64,000 nt of DNA from Lactuca virosa (GCA_928212115.1 CAKMRJ010003334.1:95624224-95688223), one strand, 5' to 3'; counted from the stretch's first letter, positions 24,224 to 35,312 are shown. Notes: a model not told the origin generated them from the sequence alone. A program made the numbers and translations.

Positions 24224-25592
24224 CTACAAAACGGGAGAAATTCAAGTTAGTTGAATGGATCCTTAATATAACACCCAAATGAAATATTAAGGCTAGTACC
24301 CAACACAATATTCTACAACTCGGAAGAGGGATGCCGTAATCCAGTTGCAGAATATTTGAAGGTAGGTAAATGATGATTTACCAATTTCCACCATGAAAAA
24401 CGAAAATGAAAATTAGGTTTTAAATGAATTGAAACTCCTAGATCTTTTGAGATTTATTGAACTTTTCAATGGCATATTTAATCTCGATTATGCCCTTCAA
24501 GTTTGTGGCTGGGATACCAATGATCACAAACAAGGTGTGAATAACCATGCAAATTAGCTTGGTACTCTCGAAGATGTTTATCTCCTAATCAATGTGCCGG
24601 TTAACCACACACGCTCCATTGATCTACAATAATCTACGAGGCACCCATTTCCATCCATCATTGGTCCCATATTAGTGTGCTGGTTAACCACACACGCTCC
24701 ACTAACGACCAACAAGGTGCAATGTGCAATTTCATGGATTAGCACCAAATTTACATTTTTCCTAAAGTAAGTAAGATTCGGGAATTTATAAAAGTTTTTA
24801 GTAACTTCATATTTCATTATACTAATAATGGAAAGTTGTGTCCTATCCTACCCGTTCGGCTAACGACCCTCCACTAGTCAAGAGTGCGGTGGGTAAGAGT
24901 GGATACCCAATGACGGTCATTTTACAGGCCACTTCCTTAAACACCCCTTATAATCCAGCTTCGTGAATTAGGCCTACTAACGGTAAGACTGACTCTTTAC
25001 TTATACATATATAATATATTAGACTTTTAATTTTATATAGTATAAGAGTGTATTTTACACTTTTAAAATACTAAGTGGTTTAATCTATTAATAAATTAGA
25101 CTTTTAATTTGATTAATCTTAAACCATGTTGTTATGGATTTATTAATTCTCTCTTTTAATTAAGCACTTAATTAATTTAATAAAACCATAAGGGTGTAAT
25201 TTGAACTTTTCAAAACACTAGGGTTTTAGAATTTAATATTTCAAAATTAATACCTTTTCATCAAATTATAAATTCCAAAACTTGAGGACAAATTTTGAAA
25301 CTTTTCAAAATATTAGGGTTTAACAATTTAAATTTCAAAAACTAAAACTTTTAAGTTCAAATTTAAACTATAAAACCTAAAGGGTGTAATTTGAAACTTT
25401 TCAAAATTACTAGGTCAAATATTTGAATCATAATAATCCTATATTATCCATATTTAACCATATCCACAAATTTTGATAAGGATATCCATACCAATCATAA
25501 AAAATCGAATTTAGGCTTGAAAAACGAGTTTTGGTAGTTATCCTAATCAAAATCTTGCCAGAAAATCGAAAATCCCGGCACCAGGACCCTGT

Positions 25593-25663
25593 ACTCGTCG
25601 AGTCCACTATGGAACTCGTCGAGTTCATGCAACTCGTCGAGTCCATAGATAGACTCGCCGAGT
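25593..25663. repeat. Four phased ACTCGTCGAGT palindromes in copia A leader
   Basis: ACTCGTCGAGT begins at 25593, 25614 and 25632, and ACTCGCCGAGT at 25653, so the spacing is 21, 18 and 21 bp. They lie in the untranslated leader between the 5' LTR and gag. Confidence 0.95.
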
Positions 25664-25747
25664 CCGACCTGTCAGACAACAATTTTTGACTTTTTGATCC
25701 TTTGGCAGTTCACTTTTACATCTATTCAACTAGAAAAAAGACCTAGT

Positions 25748-25758
25748 CTCTGATACCA
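25748..25758 (-). other. Copia A primer-binding site (tRNA-iMet)
   Basis: CTCTGATACCA on +, TGGTATCAGAG on -, complementary to the 3' end of initiator tRNA-Met. It sits next to the 5' LTR and fixes the element's orientation as minus. Confidence 0.88.
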
Positions 25759-25759
25759 C

Positions 25760-26567
25760 TCTTGGGTTATGTGCAAAACATCATTCCTATGGTGTACATG
25801 CAACCCTAATTGCTTTGATCTAGGTTTTTCTAATTTGAACATACAACTATGGATACCAAAGCAATAAACCCTAATCTAGCATGCTTATTTCGAAATTGAC
25901 ATAATAAACAAGTTAGAATGATTACCTCAACTTGTTATGTAGTAATAACAAGAAATCCTTGACCTTTGAACGCTTAGTGCCCCAAGTGTCGCACCTCTAA
26001 TGGAGTCACAGACACTCTTGCAAAAAGATGACTTAGGAGATGGAGGAAATCGGCTAGGGCTCCTTCAAAGACACAGATCGCCCGAAATCCTCATGTATGA
26101 GGGTCTATTTATAGTAGTGTGGGCTGCTAGGGTTTCAGGTGGAAACCCTAATTCTCTGCTTGGGCCTTAAGCAATCCATGGAACCCTCCTAGAAGGCCCC
26201 TTGGAAGAAATCTTCATGGGCTTCCCATAGATTTCATCCAACCCCTTCTATTAGGAGTCCATAGCCCAACTTGCAACTATCAGCTATTTGCATAACAGTC
26301 CCTCAATTATTTAATCAGTCTCTTTTGATCACCAAATTAATTCCACATTAATTTCTGTTCAATATTAATTAAATAATATGATTTCCAAGTAATATATTAA
26401 TAAAACCATTTTGAGTATGAATTTATTATTCATATAATAAATTATACTCTCTCTCTTCTTGTCATTCTATCAAGTTGCATGAGTGAAGGCAACCCAAAAG
26501 GACCATGCTCATAATCAAATCAAGTACATACCAAAAATAGTTATGGGCTTAGACACCTAATCCAACA
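25760..26567 (-). repeat. Copia A 5' LTR
   Basis: About 808 bp, ending ACACCTAATCCAACA next to the AATAT duplication. The inner terminal dinucleotide is mutated (TC where TG is expected). It retains the segment deleted from the other LTR. Confidence 0.88.
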
Positions 26568-27420
26568 AATATTGGGACTGATTAGTTGGACCGTTTATGG
26601 ATTAATGGTTTTGGTTTGTAATTCAATTGTTAATTGGGTGTTGTTTGTTTGATAGCGCAGGGTTTCTAGCGAATTTGCAGCCAGAGATTATTTGGGGGAT
26701 TAGCTGTCGAGGTGAGTCTCCTCATTGTGTGTATGGGTCTAAGGCACCAATTCCGGCCCATTTAGTTTATGTATGGTAGGAATACTCGGGGGTTAGCCTT
26801 ATGCATCATGTATGAAACACCAGGAGGCGGCTCCTGACACACTGTATGCTAATTAGCTAAGTAGAGTAGTATATATGCTAGTTGTCTTTGTGATTGCTTG
26901 CATGGAAGACCCGGAGGTGGCTCCTGGCACTTGTCTGTAAGACCCAGGGGGTGGCCCCCGGCTTGGAAATAAAGACCACGTGGCGGCCCGTGGCATAATG
27001 GCAAGACTATGTGCGGCACATATCACCTTTATTGATTATGATATATGAATGATATGTATGGCTCATGGTTATGTATGACAGTATGTGATTTATGTGTTTA
27101 TATGCTAGACAATATCCGATTGAAAGAGACCGAAGGGGTAGGCCAGCACCCACATATGCTAGGCGGTATGTTGATATGTATGGTATATGGTATCTGGGGA
27201 ACTCACTAAGGTTCGTGCTTACGGTTTACAGTTTTGGTTTCAGGTACTTCCATTTTCAAATAAAGGAGCTCGAGACGATCGCAACGCATTTACCCATGTT
27301 ATTCCGCATTATATGATCTTTGGGATTTGACTTTGATAATTTTTTTTCGAAATGTTTTTAATGTTTTGAACAAGTTACATTAGTGTTTTAATTATAATGA
27401 AAATGAAATTTTTGGTATTT

Positions 27421-27680
27421 ATATGAACTTATATTACATCTAACATATTGTCGAATACATTTTTTGTCGAATACATTTTTATATTTATATGAACTTATAT
27501 TACATCTAACATATTGTCGAACACATCCAACCCATGCAAAACATGATAACCTACACTAGTTTGGATTATTCATTCGGTGTGTCATTTCTTGATTATATAT
27601 CAATTTTTTTGTCGAATACATTTTTATATTTATATGAACTTATATTACATCTAACATATTGTTAGTAATTGAGTAAAATC
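27421..27680. repeat. Dispersed repeat of an about 60-bp AT-rich unit
   Basis: The word ATATGAACTTATATTACATC with its TAACATATTGT tail occurs at about 27422, 27487 and 27632, each time with GTCGAATACATTTTT next to it. The second and third copies are separated by about 85 bp of unrelated sequence. Confidence 0.85.
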
Positions 27681-27880
27681 CGTATCATATCTATATCTCT
27701 CTTTTTTTCAATTAAAAGAATCCTATACTTGCCATATGTTATCTTTTATAATTTATAATTTTATTTCACCCACTCTTTAAAAATGACACCTGTCTTTTTC
27801 TATGATTTTACATTTAAATTTAAACCTTCTTCGAAGTTCCTTAAAATTAACATTATTAATAGATATTTTGAAACTCAAAA

Positions 27881-29298
27881 TGTAACATCCGTGTTCCAAG
27901 ATTGGTTTAGCTTAATATTTATCAGGGTCCAAAGATGGAGTTTCAAGGAAAAACTTTGATGCCACGATGTGGCGCAACGATGCCCACGACGTGGCATAAA
28001 AGAAGTGGAACACATGTTTTAATGCGTGTCACGGCGTGACAATAGGAGGCCACAACGTGGTAGCTGTTTTGGCCCAAGCCCGAATTTTTAGGGTTTCCTC
28101 CCATATTTAAACAACATTTCAAGAGGATTAGGGAATCCTCTTCAGCCTCCAACCCTTTGCCTCAAAACCCTAGCCTCCCTTAAAGAGTTTTGGTCCATTT
28201 TGGTATTCTTGGTGCCTTGAAGAAGAAGAAGAAGAATAAGAAGAAGGTGTTTTGGTACTTTAATCCAACAAGCATCATCATCATCATCATTTTGTGAATA
28301 TTTTGGACCCTTGTGAGTTTTCAAGTTCCTAGCTTTTTGGTTTGTGCTTCTAGATCTAGGGTTCTTTTCCCTTTTTTTCATGATTGTGAGAGTTGAAGGA
28401 ATGGAATCCATAAATTTGGAAACTTTATGGATCCTTGAGGTCCATTTGAGGTTATATGTTTCAGATCTTGTATTCCTTGTTGTATTTGGCCTCATGTGCA
28501 AGTTTGAGCCATTTTTCTTCCTTGGATTTGACCTGTTTTGGGGAGAGACATGCATTGGACATGCCTGTCCATAAAACACATATTTTTATGGTGTATTTTG
28601 GGTATGAAGGTCTTTTGGAAAGTTTGGTGATGTGTCTTGGTCGATTAAGAGCTTAATGGGTTAACTCATTCCTCATGTGTCTTGGTCGATTAAGAGCCTA
28701 TTGGGATGAAACAAGTGATAAAGTTGGAAACTTTATCCATTAAGACTTTGGAATAAACCACATTTGAGCTTTGGAGCTCTAGAAATCGGAAGAAAATGGA
28801 TTAAGTTCGTTTGAGCTATTCCGACCAGTCCCTGCGACCTGGCCTTAGGCTGCCACATCGTGGCGACTGGGGAATCTTCGATTATTTTGGCATGTAGTGC
28901 CCATGACGTGGAGGGCTGCTGATTGGCAATTTTGACCTTGCTTTGACCGTTGACTTTTTGACAAGTTTGACTTTTGATCAAACTTGAATAGAATTGAGCA
29001 TTTGACTAAGGTCTAGTCTCAGTTTGGTTTTAGTAAGCTTGGGTTGGCTGTTCTAATGTTGAGGTAGTTTTTGGGCTTCTGTTGAGTAGTTCAGGTGAGT
29101 CTTCTCACTATACTTGTGGGTCGAAAGCACCAATACTGACCCACTAGATTGTGTTATGTAGGCTCTTGGTTGTCTTTGTGACTCTCACATGTATGATTGG
29201 GTTGAAATAAACAACAGGGATAGGCCCAGGGGCTGGGCCCATAGTCATATGTTTGGGTTGAAAGAAACCCCACGGATGGGCCCATCAAGGTGTGGGAT
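27881..29298 (+). repeat. Gypsy G 5' LTR, 3'-truncated
   Basis: Begins TGTAACATCCGTGTTCCAAG. It aligns with the 3' LTR up to about GGGATATG.TTTTGG and then stops matching, with a deletion of about 100 bp shortly before. It carries CCACGACGTGG-type palindromic words at 27961-28060 and 28853-28915. Confidence 0.88.
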
Positions 29299-30995
29299 AT
29301 GTTTTGGTCGTTCAGGGGAATGTTTCTGTTAACGGTTGAGGTTTGTCATTTCGATTAGATATACTGGTACTTCCTCCTTTGGGTAAGGTTGTGAGGATGA
29401 AGTAATGCAATAGATCTAGGGTTGGTTGTAGGTTCCCTTGAGGGTTGAGTACCTGTAGCCCCATGTGGTGCTGGTCGTGAGTCTCCATGACAGTGATGGA
29501 ATGACAACAATTTCGGCATAGTATCGTTAGCTTATCGTTCTAGTGGTTAGAGGGTGTTACGATGTATCGTGAACCAGTGATGGAATGACTCTTTTAGATG
29601 GGACCCGATAGTCTATGATTGCAGACTCTTAGGTCTCGGATCATTAGTATTGTGGTCAGGGTTGGGTGTTAGCGCATCTTTGGGTTTCAGGAGACTCAAT
29701 GACCAGCTGGTTTGGACCATGTGGATAGTAGAAGTTTGTTCGGAGTATTAGTAGGGAATCAAAAGTCTCTTGCTGAATGTTTGCACTATAAACCTGTTTT
29801 CTTGCGGGCTGGTTATTAGGAGTTTGGTTACCAATGATTTGGTATTGGTTCTGAAATCTCGAGTCATGAAGTTCGCTGAAAATGTCTCGAGTGATTCGTC
29901 AGGTGGATGTACACCTAAGCTGATGAGGGATTTGGATGCAATGTGAGATTCTTGGATTGACCATCATTATGCTCATGGGAGCAGCGGGTTGGCGATGACT
30001 TGTTAGGAAGTCAAGTGTACATTTAATGTTTTTGGACACAACTTTCGGGTTTGGGTGAAATTTGTGATCGAGATCTTTTGGGTATTCTTTCTGCATGGTT
30101 TGGTGGTGTTCCTAGTCAGGGACTAGGGGTAAGTATGCCAAATGGATGATCATCAATCTTAGGGTATGGTTTCTGGAGTTTAGACTGATGGTTTCCCAGT
30201 TTTGGGAAGATTATTGATGGAGTTGGTTTATAGTTCCAGTTTTTGAGAAGTTTCCCGCCTTGAGTAGTTGTCGCTATGAATTGGGTCTTGCAGATGGGGA
30301 GGAAGAGGTAGTTGTTTCCATTGAGTGCTTCCAAGTGTTGGATTGTTTGTTAGCATAATTAGGGTTTTGAGTGGTCTCTCGAGTTTTCTTTATGAATAGC
30401 TTTTGTCAGTTGGACTCTTGGTTGAAGTCTCGTGGTGCAGTCGTGTGTGAGGTCATCAACTTCAACACCTGATCAGAAATTTGGTGCATCAGTCATTTGG
30501 TAGGTTATTGTGGAACCAGGAGAATCTCGGTTAGATCAAAATGCAAATCTTTGGTTAACAAGATGTGATTTATATGTTGGTTTGGCATCAAGGGTTGAGT
30601 CTTATGTTGGGATTCGTCTTCGTATTCGAATGTAAGGTTGCCGACAACGACAAATGGTTAGGGTACTGATTTCCATGTATCAGTTGGATAATTCAGGGTC
30701 TGATAGGTTTGTTCTAATCAGGGTTGCAGTGTGGAGTCATTATGGTTGTGGTTTGTAATGGTTTTGTATGTCTGTATGTCAGACATGGTTTGCGGTTTTT
30801 CCAGTTTTTGGGTGGGGCGGTTGGATTTCCTTTTGTTGTCTGGGGGCGGAATGTTAAGGTTCGTTCTTCATCAAGACACATGGTTTCTGCTGAGTCCAGG
30901 CTTCATTAGTAGTGTTGGTAGGCCATCATCTGGTGTGGCAGAGTAAGTTGTAAGGAATGATTCGAGGACGAAATCTAATTTAAGCGGAGGATAGT
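29299..30995 (+). pseudogene. Gypsy G internal remnant with polypurine tract
   Basis: Stop-rich, G/T-rich sequence with no recognisable enzyme motif. Its right end, CGAGGACGAAATCTAATTTA then AGCGGAGGATAGT, is the typical end of a chromovirus-type pol (the ...EDEI stop region) plus polypurine tract, directly before the 3' LTR. Confidence 0.65.
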
Positions 30996-32787
30996 TGTAA
31001 CACCCGTGTTCCAAGATTGGTTTAGCTTAATATTTATCAGGTTCCAAAGATGGATTTTTAGGAAAACTCTAATGCCACGACATGGCGCAAGGATGCCCAC
31101 GACGTGGCATAGAAGAAATGGAACACATGTTTTAATGAGTTCCACGACGTGGCAATAGAGGCCACAGTGTGGCACTTGTTCTGGACCAAGCCCGAAATTT
31201 TAGGGTTTCCTCCCATACTTAAACAACATTTCCATAGGATTAGGGCATCCTCTTCAGCCTCCAACCCATTACCTCAAAACCATAGCCTCCCTTAAATATT
31301 TTTGGTCCATTTTGATATTCTTGGTGCCTTGAAGAAGAAGAAGAAGAAGGTGTTTTGGAACATTAATCCAACAAGCATCATCATCATCATCTTGTGCATA
31401 TTCTGGACCCTTGTGAGTTTTCAAGTTCCCAACTTTTTGGTTTGTGCTTCTCGATCTAGTGTTCTTGTCCATTTTCTTCATGATTGTGAGAGTTGAAGGA
31501 ATGGACTCCATAAAGTTGGAAACTTTATGGATCCTTGAGGTCCATTTGAGGTTATATGTTTCAGATCTTGTGTTCCTTGGTGTATTTAGCCTCATGTGCA
31601 AGTTTGAACCATTTTCTTCCTTGGATTTGACCTATTTTGGGGGTAAACATGCAGTGGACATGCATGTCCATAAAGCATATATTTTTATGGTGTATTTTGG
31701 GTATGAAGGTCTTCTGGAAAGTTTGGTGGGGTGTCTTGGTGGATTAAGAGCTTAATGGGTTAACTCATGCCTCGTGATGATATTAAGGACTTAGGGTTAG
31801 AAGTTTTGGCCTATTGGGATGACTCAAGGGATAAAGTTGGAAAATTTATCCATTAAGTCCTTGGAATGGACCAGATATGAGACTTGGAGCTCTTGAAATC
31901 AGAAGAAAATGGATTAAACTCGTTTGAGCTATTCAGACCAGTCCCCACGACGTGGACTTAGGATGCTACAGTGTAGCGACTGGGGAATCTTCGGCTGTTT
32001 TGGAATTTAGTGCCCACGACGTGGAGGGCTGCTGATTGACAATTTTGACATTGCTTTGACCGTTGACTTTTTGACAAGTTTGACTTTTGATCAAACTTGA
32101 GTAGAATTGAGCATTTGACTAAGGGCTGGTCTCGGTTTGGTTTTAGGAAGCTTGGGTTGGATGTTCCAATACCGAGGTAGCTGTTGGACTTATGTTGAGT
32201 AGTTCAGGTGAGTCTTCTCACTATACTTGTGGGTCGAAGGTACCAATGCCGACCCACTTGGATTGTGTTATGTAGGTTGATGGTTATATTTGTGACTCGT
32301 GCACGTATGATTGGGTTGAAATAAAACCTAGGGCTAGGCCCCAGCGCTGGGCCCATAGTTTTATTTTTGGGTTGAAAGAAACCCCAGGGCTAGGCACATT
32401 GATATGTATTGGGTCGCAATATACCCTAGGGTTGGGCTCATGATTGTATGTTGGGTTGAAACATAACCCATTACTAGAACCATGATTGTATGTTGGGTTG
32501 GAATATATCCGAGAGTTAGGTCCACTGATTTGTATGGGATATGATATTTTGGGAAACGTACTAAGCTTTTGTGCTTACGATTTTATGGTTTAGATTTTTT
32601 CAGGTACTTCCAGTTTCAAAATGAAGAACCCGGCTTGATCGCACTACATCCCGGAGATTCATACTTTAATGATAGTTTATGATTTTACTTTTCTGATCGT
32701 CTTTTGGGATTATAAATGGATTATAAATGAATGATTTTGACTTATTTTAAAAATGAAAATTTTACTCGGTATTTTTGGGATGTTACG
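30996..32787 (+). repeat. Gypsy G 3' LTR
   Basis: 1792 bp from TGTAACACCCGTG to GGGATGTTACG (last base changed from the expected A). It includes palindromic words at 31073-31165 and 31947-32030. It ends with the conserved GTGCTTACGATTTTATGG and TTTCAGGTACTTCC block that is also present in LTR H and LTR D. Confidence 0.92.
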
Positions 32788-32944
32788 CTAAATGTTTGGT
32801 AATCAATTACGTGAAATAATCTTCAGTTCCACTTATTTGTTACAATTATTATCTATATTATTATTTTAATTTAGCAATTTTGTATTACTCGGATTATAAC
32901 GTAGTTTACCTTTATAATTAATAAAAGAACAGGTTTGAATTGTA

Positions 32945-32945
<1 letters not shown>

Positions 32946-33034
<89 letters not shown>
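32946..33034. repeat. (AT)n microsatellite
   Basis: About 88 bp of near-perfect AT. The surrounding 32788-33762 is AT-rich with no gene seen; it includes the 3' flank of the LEA gene. Confidence 0.95.
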
Positions 33035-33038
<4 letters not shown>

Positions 33039-33170
33039 AAAAAGGGAATAATTAAAAAAGAAAAAACAATATTTTTTCAAAAGTTCAAAAAAAGAACCAC
33101 AAAATTTTGGTAATACGTTTCAACGCTGCCGCAGACATTGTTACATATTATAGTCGCTTTTAATTACGAA

Positions 33171-33256
33171 AAAACACTATGTGTGTTTTTCCAAAATATC
33201 GGTTTAACCACCAAAAACACTATGTGTGTTTTTCCAAAATATCGGTTTAACCACCA
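33171..33256. repeat. 43-bp perfect tandem duplication
   Basis: The unit AAAACACTATGTGTGTTTTT followed by CCAAAATATCGGTTTAACCACCA occurs at 33171-33213 and 33214-33256 without visible difference. Confidence 0.95.
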
Positions 33257-33762
33257 ACTTATATAGGTGGTTTTTTAACACTGAAAACTGATGATTTTTT
33301 TTTAATACAAATACAACTTATAATGGTAAAAATTAAAATTTTTTAGCACAAAAAAATTAGATTGTTAAGTGGTTAACCAAAGAAAATGACAAAATAAAAT
33401 AGTTTTTTAGTCACAAGTTAAAGCTAATAGCATAACTTAAATATAGACATTAAATTTGACCAACTATTAGTTGAAAACTTGACGAGGTTTTAAATTAAGT
33501 AAACATGAATCGGTTATCTTATTAATCTTATATTAATAATAAAGATAAATATTTAATAATGAAAGATTATCGGACGTTATCAGCGATAGGAAAAGACATA
33601 CTTGTATGTTTATGCTTAAAGATGACATTTATATATAGTTTCATACAAGTAAGATTATCTCGACATTTCCCACCACCTCATATTTATGCATATCACACAC
33701 AAAAACAACCGACGTTATATATGCACGTGCTGACGTGCACCACATATATATACATACACACT

Positions 33763-34715
33763 TCACTTCTGGTTGAGCCTGGCCGCTGCCGCCATCGACG
33801 CACTAACCCCACCGGGGTACGTAGCCAACTCCGGCTGGTTCCTAATCTCCGCCCCAATCACCCCCTCAGCATCCTCCCTCGTCACTGCTTTGTCTCTCGG
33901 CAGCAATGTACTCGCATCCTGCATCCATATTATATCGACTCAGTTCTTCAACTGATTTTCTTCCTGTTAATTTACAGATATCAAGAAACTCGATCAATAC
34001 TTACCACCAACACATCTCCAAGCTTTGTCTTGTCCTCATCACGCATAGTTCGGGCGTTCTGAGAAGCCGCAGCCTGAGCTTTCGCTGCCACGCCACCCGG
34101 TACCACCTGCATACGACCGGTTGCTCGGACTTCTGCCGCTTGTATGGCTGCAGCATCACTCTGGTCTACCGGTTTCTCTCCAGCAGATAAGGCAGCAGCC
34201 TCCAGTGCTTCTCCAATTGTAACCTGATCGTCACCGCCGGAGATCAGCGGAGCAGGAGATGACGCCGTATTGGTTCCTACGTATTGTCCCACCACCTGTA
34301 AAATTTCAAAACTTCAACTTAATTGTGTGGAAGTACTCGATTATAAATAAAAATGTGAATCAAAGTTCAAGTTCTATATATTCTTTGCCTCTCCGCCGAC
34401 AGACTCGGTTACGATGTGATGACCGGCGACTACAGCTTCGGATACAGTGACACCTTGATCTCCGGTGGCGCTAGTTACGTCGTAATGGCTTACGACGCCG
34501 CGGCTCTCATTGACCGAAGCAGCTGACTGCATGATGGCGGCAGGTCCGCCTTTCTGGGTTTTACCTAGAACCATGTTCTCGGCGGTTTGCATGGTTGCGG
34601 CATCTTGTGGGGTGATGGGTTTGTTGGCTATTTCACCGGAGACTTGGAATACGTCGCCATATGTGATGGGCACTTGGTCTTCAGGTTGTGGTCGTCTTGG
34701 TTGTCCCTGACTCAT
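33763..34715 (-). CDS. Seed maturation protein (LEA, SMP family)
   Basis: Three coding exons on the minus strand: 34715-34389, 34295-34005 and 33918-33763, encoding 257 aa. Three SMP repeats (PF04927 type) are visible: YGDVFQVSGEIANKPITPQD with GGPAAIMQSAA; VTIGEALEAAALSAGEKPVD with QSDAAAIQAAEVRATG and GGVAAKAQAAA; and the last exon with KAVTREDAEGVIGAE and GGVSASMAAAARLNQK. The protein is Ala/Gly-rich and hydrophilic, like RAB28/At3g22490-type LEA proteins that accumulate in drying seeds and protect cell contents. Exon 2 and 3 boundaries are GT-AG. Exon 1 is best ended at GAGAG|GCAAAG, a GC-AG intron, because it gives SVGGE|VVGQYVG in line with the family. Promoter motifs support ABA/seed control. 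No disabling change is seen. Confidence 0.93.
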
Positions 34716-34920
34716 TTTCGTCTTGAGGAAAAATAAAACGACGGTTGATGTGTAGTCGTTAAGCGTGACTGAAAAGGTATATTTATAAAGTGGAGAAGTT
34801 GTTTTTAAATTGCAAGGCAGACGATTGGCACGTGGAAACTGAGTAGGAAAGCCACGTCAGTTTATGGTCTGCTACGTACGATTACTGATCAACACTTGTC
34901 GATAATCAAATAGACGTGGC
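34716..34920 (-). promoter_or_regulatory. LEA gene promoter: TATA box and ABRE-like G-boxes
   Basis: TATATTTATAAA at 34779-34789 (a TATA box on the minus strand) lies about 65 bp before the ATG. GCACGTGG at 34828-34835 is a strong ABRE/G-box. CCACGTCA (34852-34859) and ACGTGGC (34914-34920) are further ACGT-core sites. Multiple ABREs close to a TATA box are typical of ABA-induced seed genes bound by ABI5/ABF bZIP factors. Confidence 0.75.
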
Positions 34921-35047
34921 GTTTTGACTTTACATCATAAATTGCCAATATTATTAGGCCGGACAGAGTGGACCGCGGGATCGGTTCCCGCATGAAGACA
35001 CACCGCACCGTGGGTGCGGGAAAGGAGTAGCGGGAAGAGGGCGGGGC

Positions 35048-35073
35048 GGGGGGGGGGGGGGGGGGGGGGGGGG
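35048..35073 (+). repeat. 26-base G homopolymer
   Basis: Uninterrupted G run inside a CG-rich subterminal region of the Harbinger element, preceded by GCGGGAAGAGGGCGGGGC. Potential G-quadruplex; its length is also prone to sequencing error. Confidence 0.9.
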
Positions 35074-35161
35074 TTGAGTCCCGCTCTCTCTCTCTTCTAA
35101 CCATTGGCTGTACGATTTTTTTTTTCTTTTTTTATTCCAAACGGCTATATAGCCGTTATAG

Positions 35162-35181
35162 ATATATATATATATATATAT

Positions 35182-35212
<31 letters not shown>
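35162..35212. repeat. (TA)n microsatellite
   Basis: TA repeats with one interrupting GA, between the Harbinger left end and its transposase ORF. Confidence 0.93.
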
Positions 35213-35215
<3 letters not shown>

Positions 35216-35312
35216 TTTTTTCTTTCCTTTTTCTTAACCTATAAATACTCAAACATTCTATCATTTTTTTTAACCCATAACCTATATTTCTCTCTAAAAA
35301 ATATAATTCAAA

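Larger units (their letters stand above)
18995..26567 (-). mobile_element. Complete but degenerate Ty1/copia element A
   Basis: Flanked by a perfect 5-bp target duplication AATAT (18990-18994 and 26568-26572). LTRs begin TGTTGGG and end CCTAATCCAACA in + orientation. The primer-binding site, gag and polypurine tract all place the element on the minus strand. It inserted into LTR H. gag is partly open; pol has decayed to stop-rich sequence with no recognisable long frame. The LTRs differ by indels (751 versus about 808 bp), so it is not recent. Confidence 0.92.
17375..27425 (+). mobile_element. Gypsy-type LTR (H), split by copia A
   Basis: Starts TGTAACGCCC, the same kind of start as the other gypsy LTRs here. 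After removal of copia A (18995-26572) it continues to about 27425 with the conserved LTR 3' block: GGGGAACTCACTAAGGTTCG, GCTTACGGTTTACAG and TTTCAGGTACTTCC. The expected terminal GGGATGTTACA is missing, so the end is truncated where the 27.4-kb tandem repeats begin. No internal gag/pol belonging to it is seen, so it is a solo or truncated LTR. Orientation is + by its TGTAAC start. Confidence 0.75.
27881..32787 (+). mobile_element. Internally deleted Ty3/gypsy element G
   Basis: 5' LTR 27881-29298 (truncated), internal remnant about 29299-30995, 3' LTR 30996-32787. Flanks CAAAA (27876-27880) and CTAAA (32788-32792) match at 4 of 5 bases and may be a mutated target duplication. The 5' LTR is fused to the 3' part of pol: the primer-binding site, gag and most of pol are gone. 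Non-autonomous and decayed. Confidence 0.85.

Noticed and set aside
25748..25758. tRNA-like sequence
   Set aside because: The match is limited to the primer-binding site complement of tRNA-iMet. No cloverleaf is present here or at 43224 or 63558.
28142..28579. 145-aa minus frame and the plus-strand frames at 28344-28656 and 31444-31755
   Set aside because: They lie inside the two gypsy G LTR copies and carry no domain. They are chance frames in LTR sequence.
33559..34062. 167-aa plus-strand open frame
   Set aside because: It is antisense to the LEA/SMP exons and shows no domain. The minus-strand gene explains the open frame.
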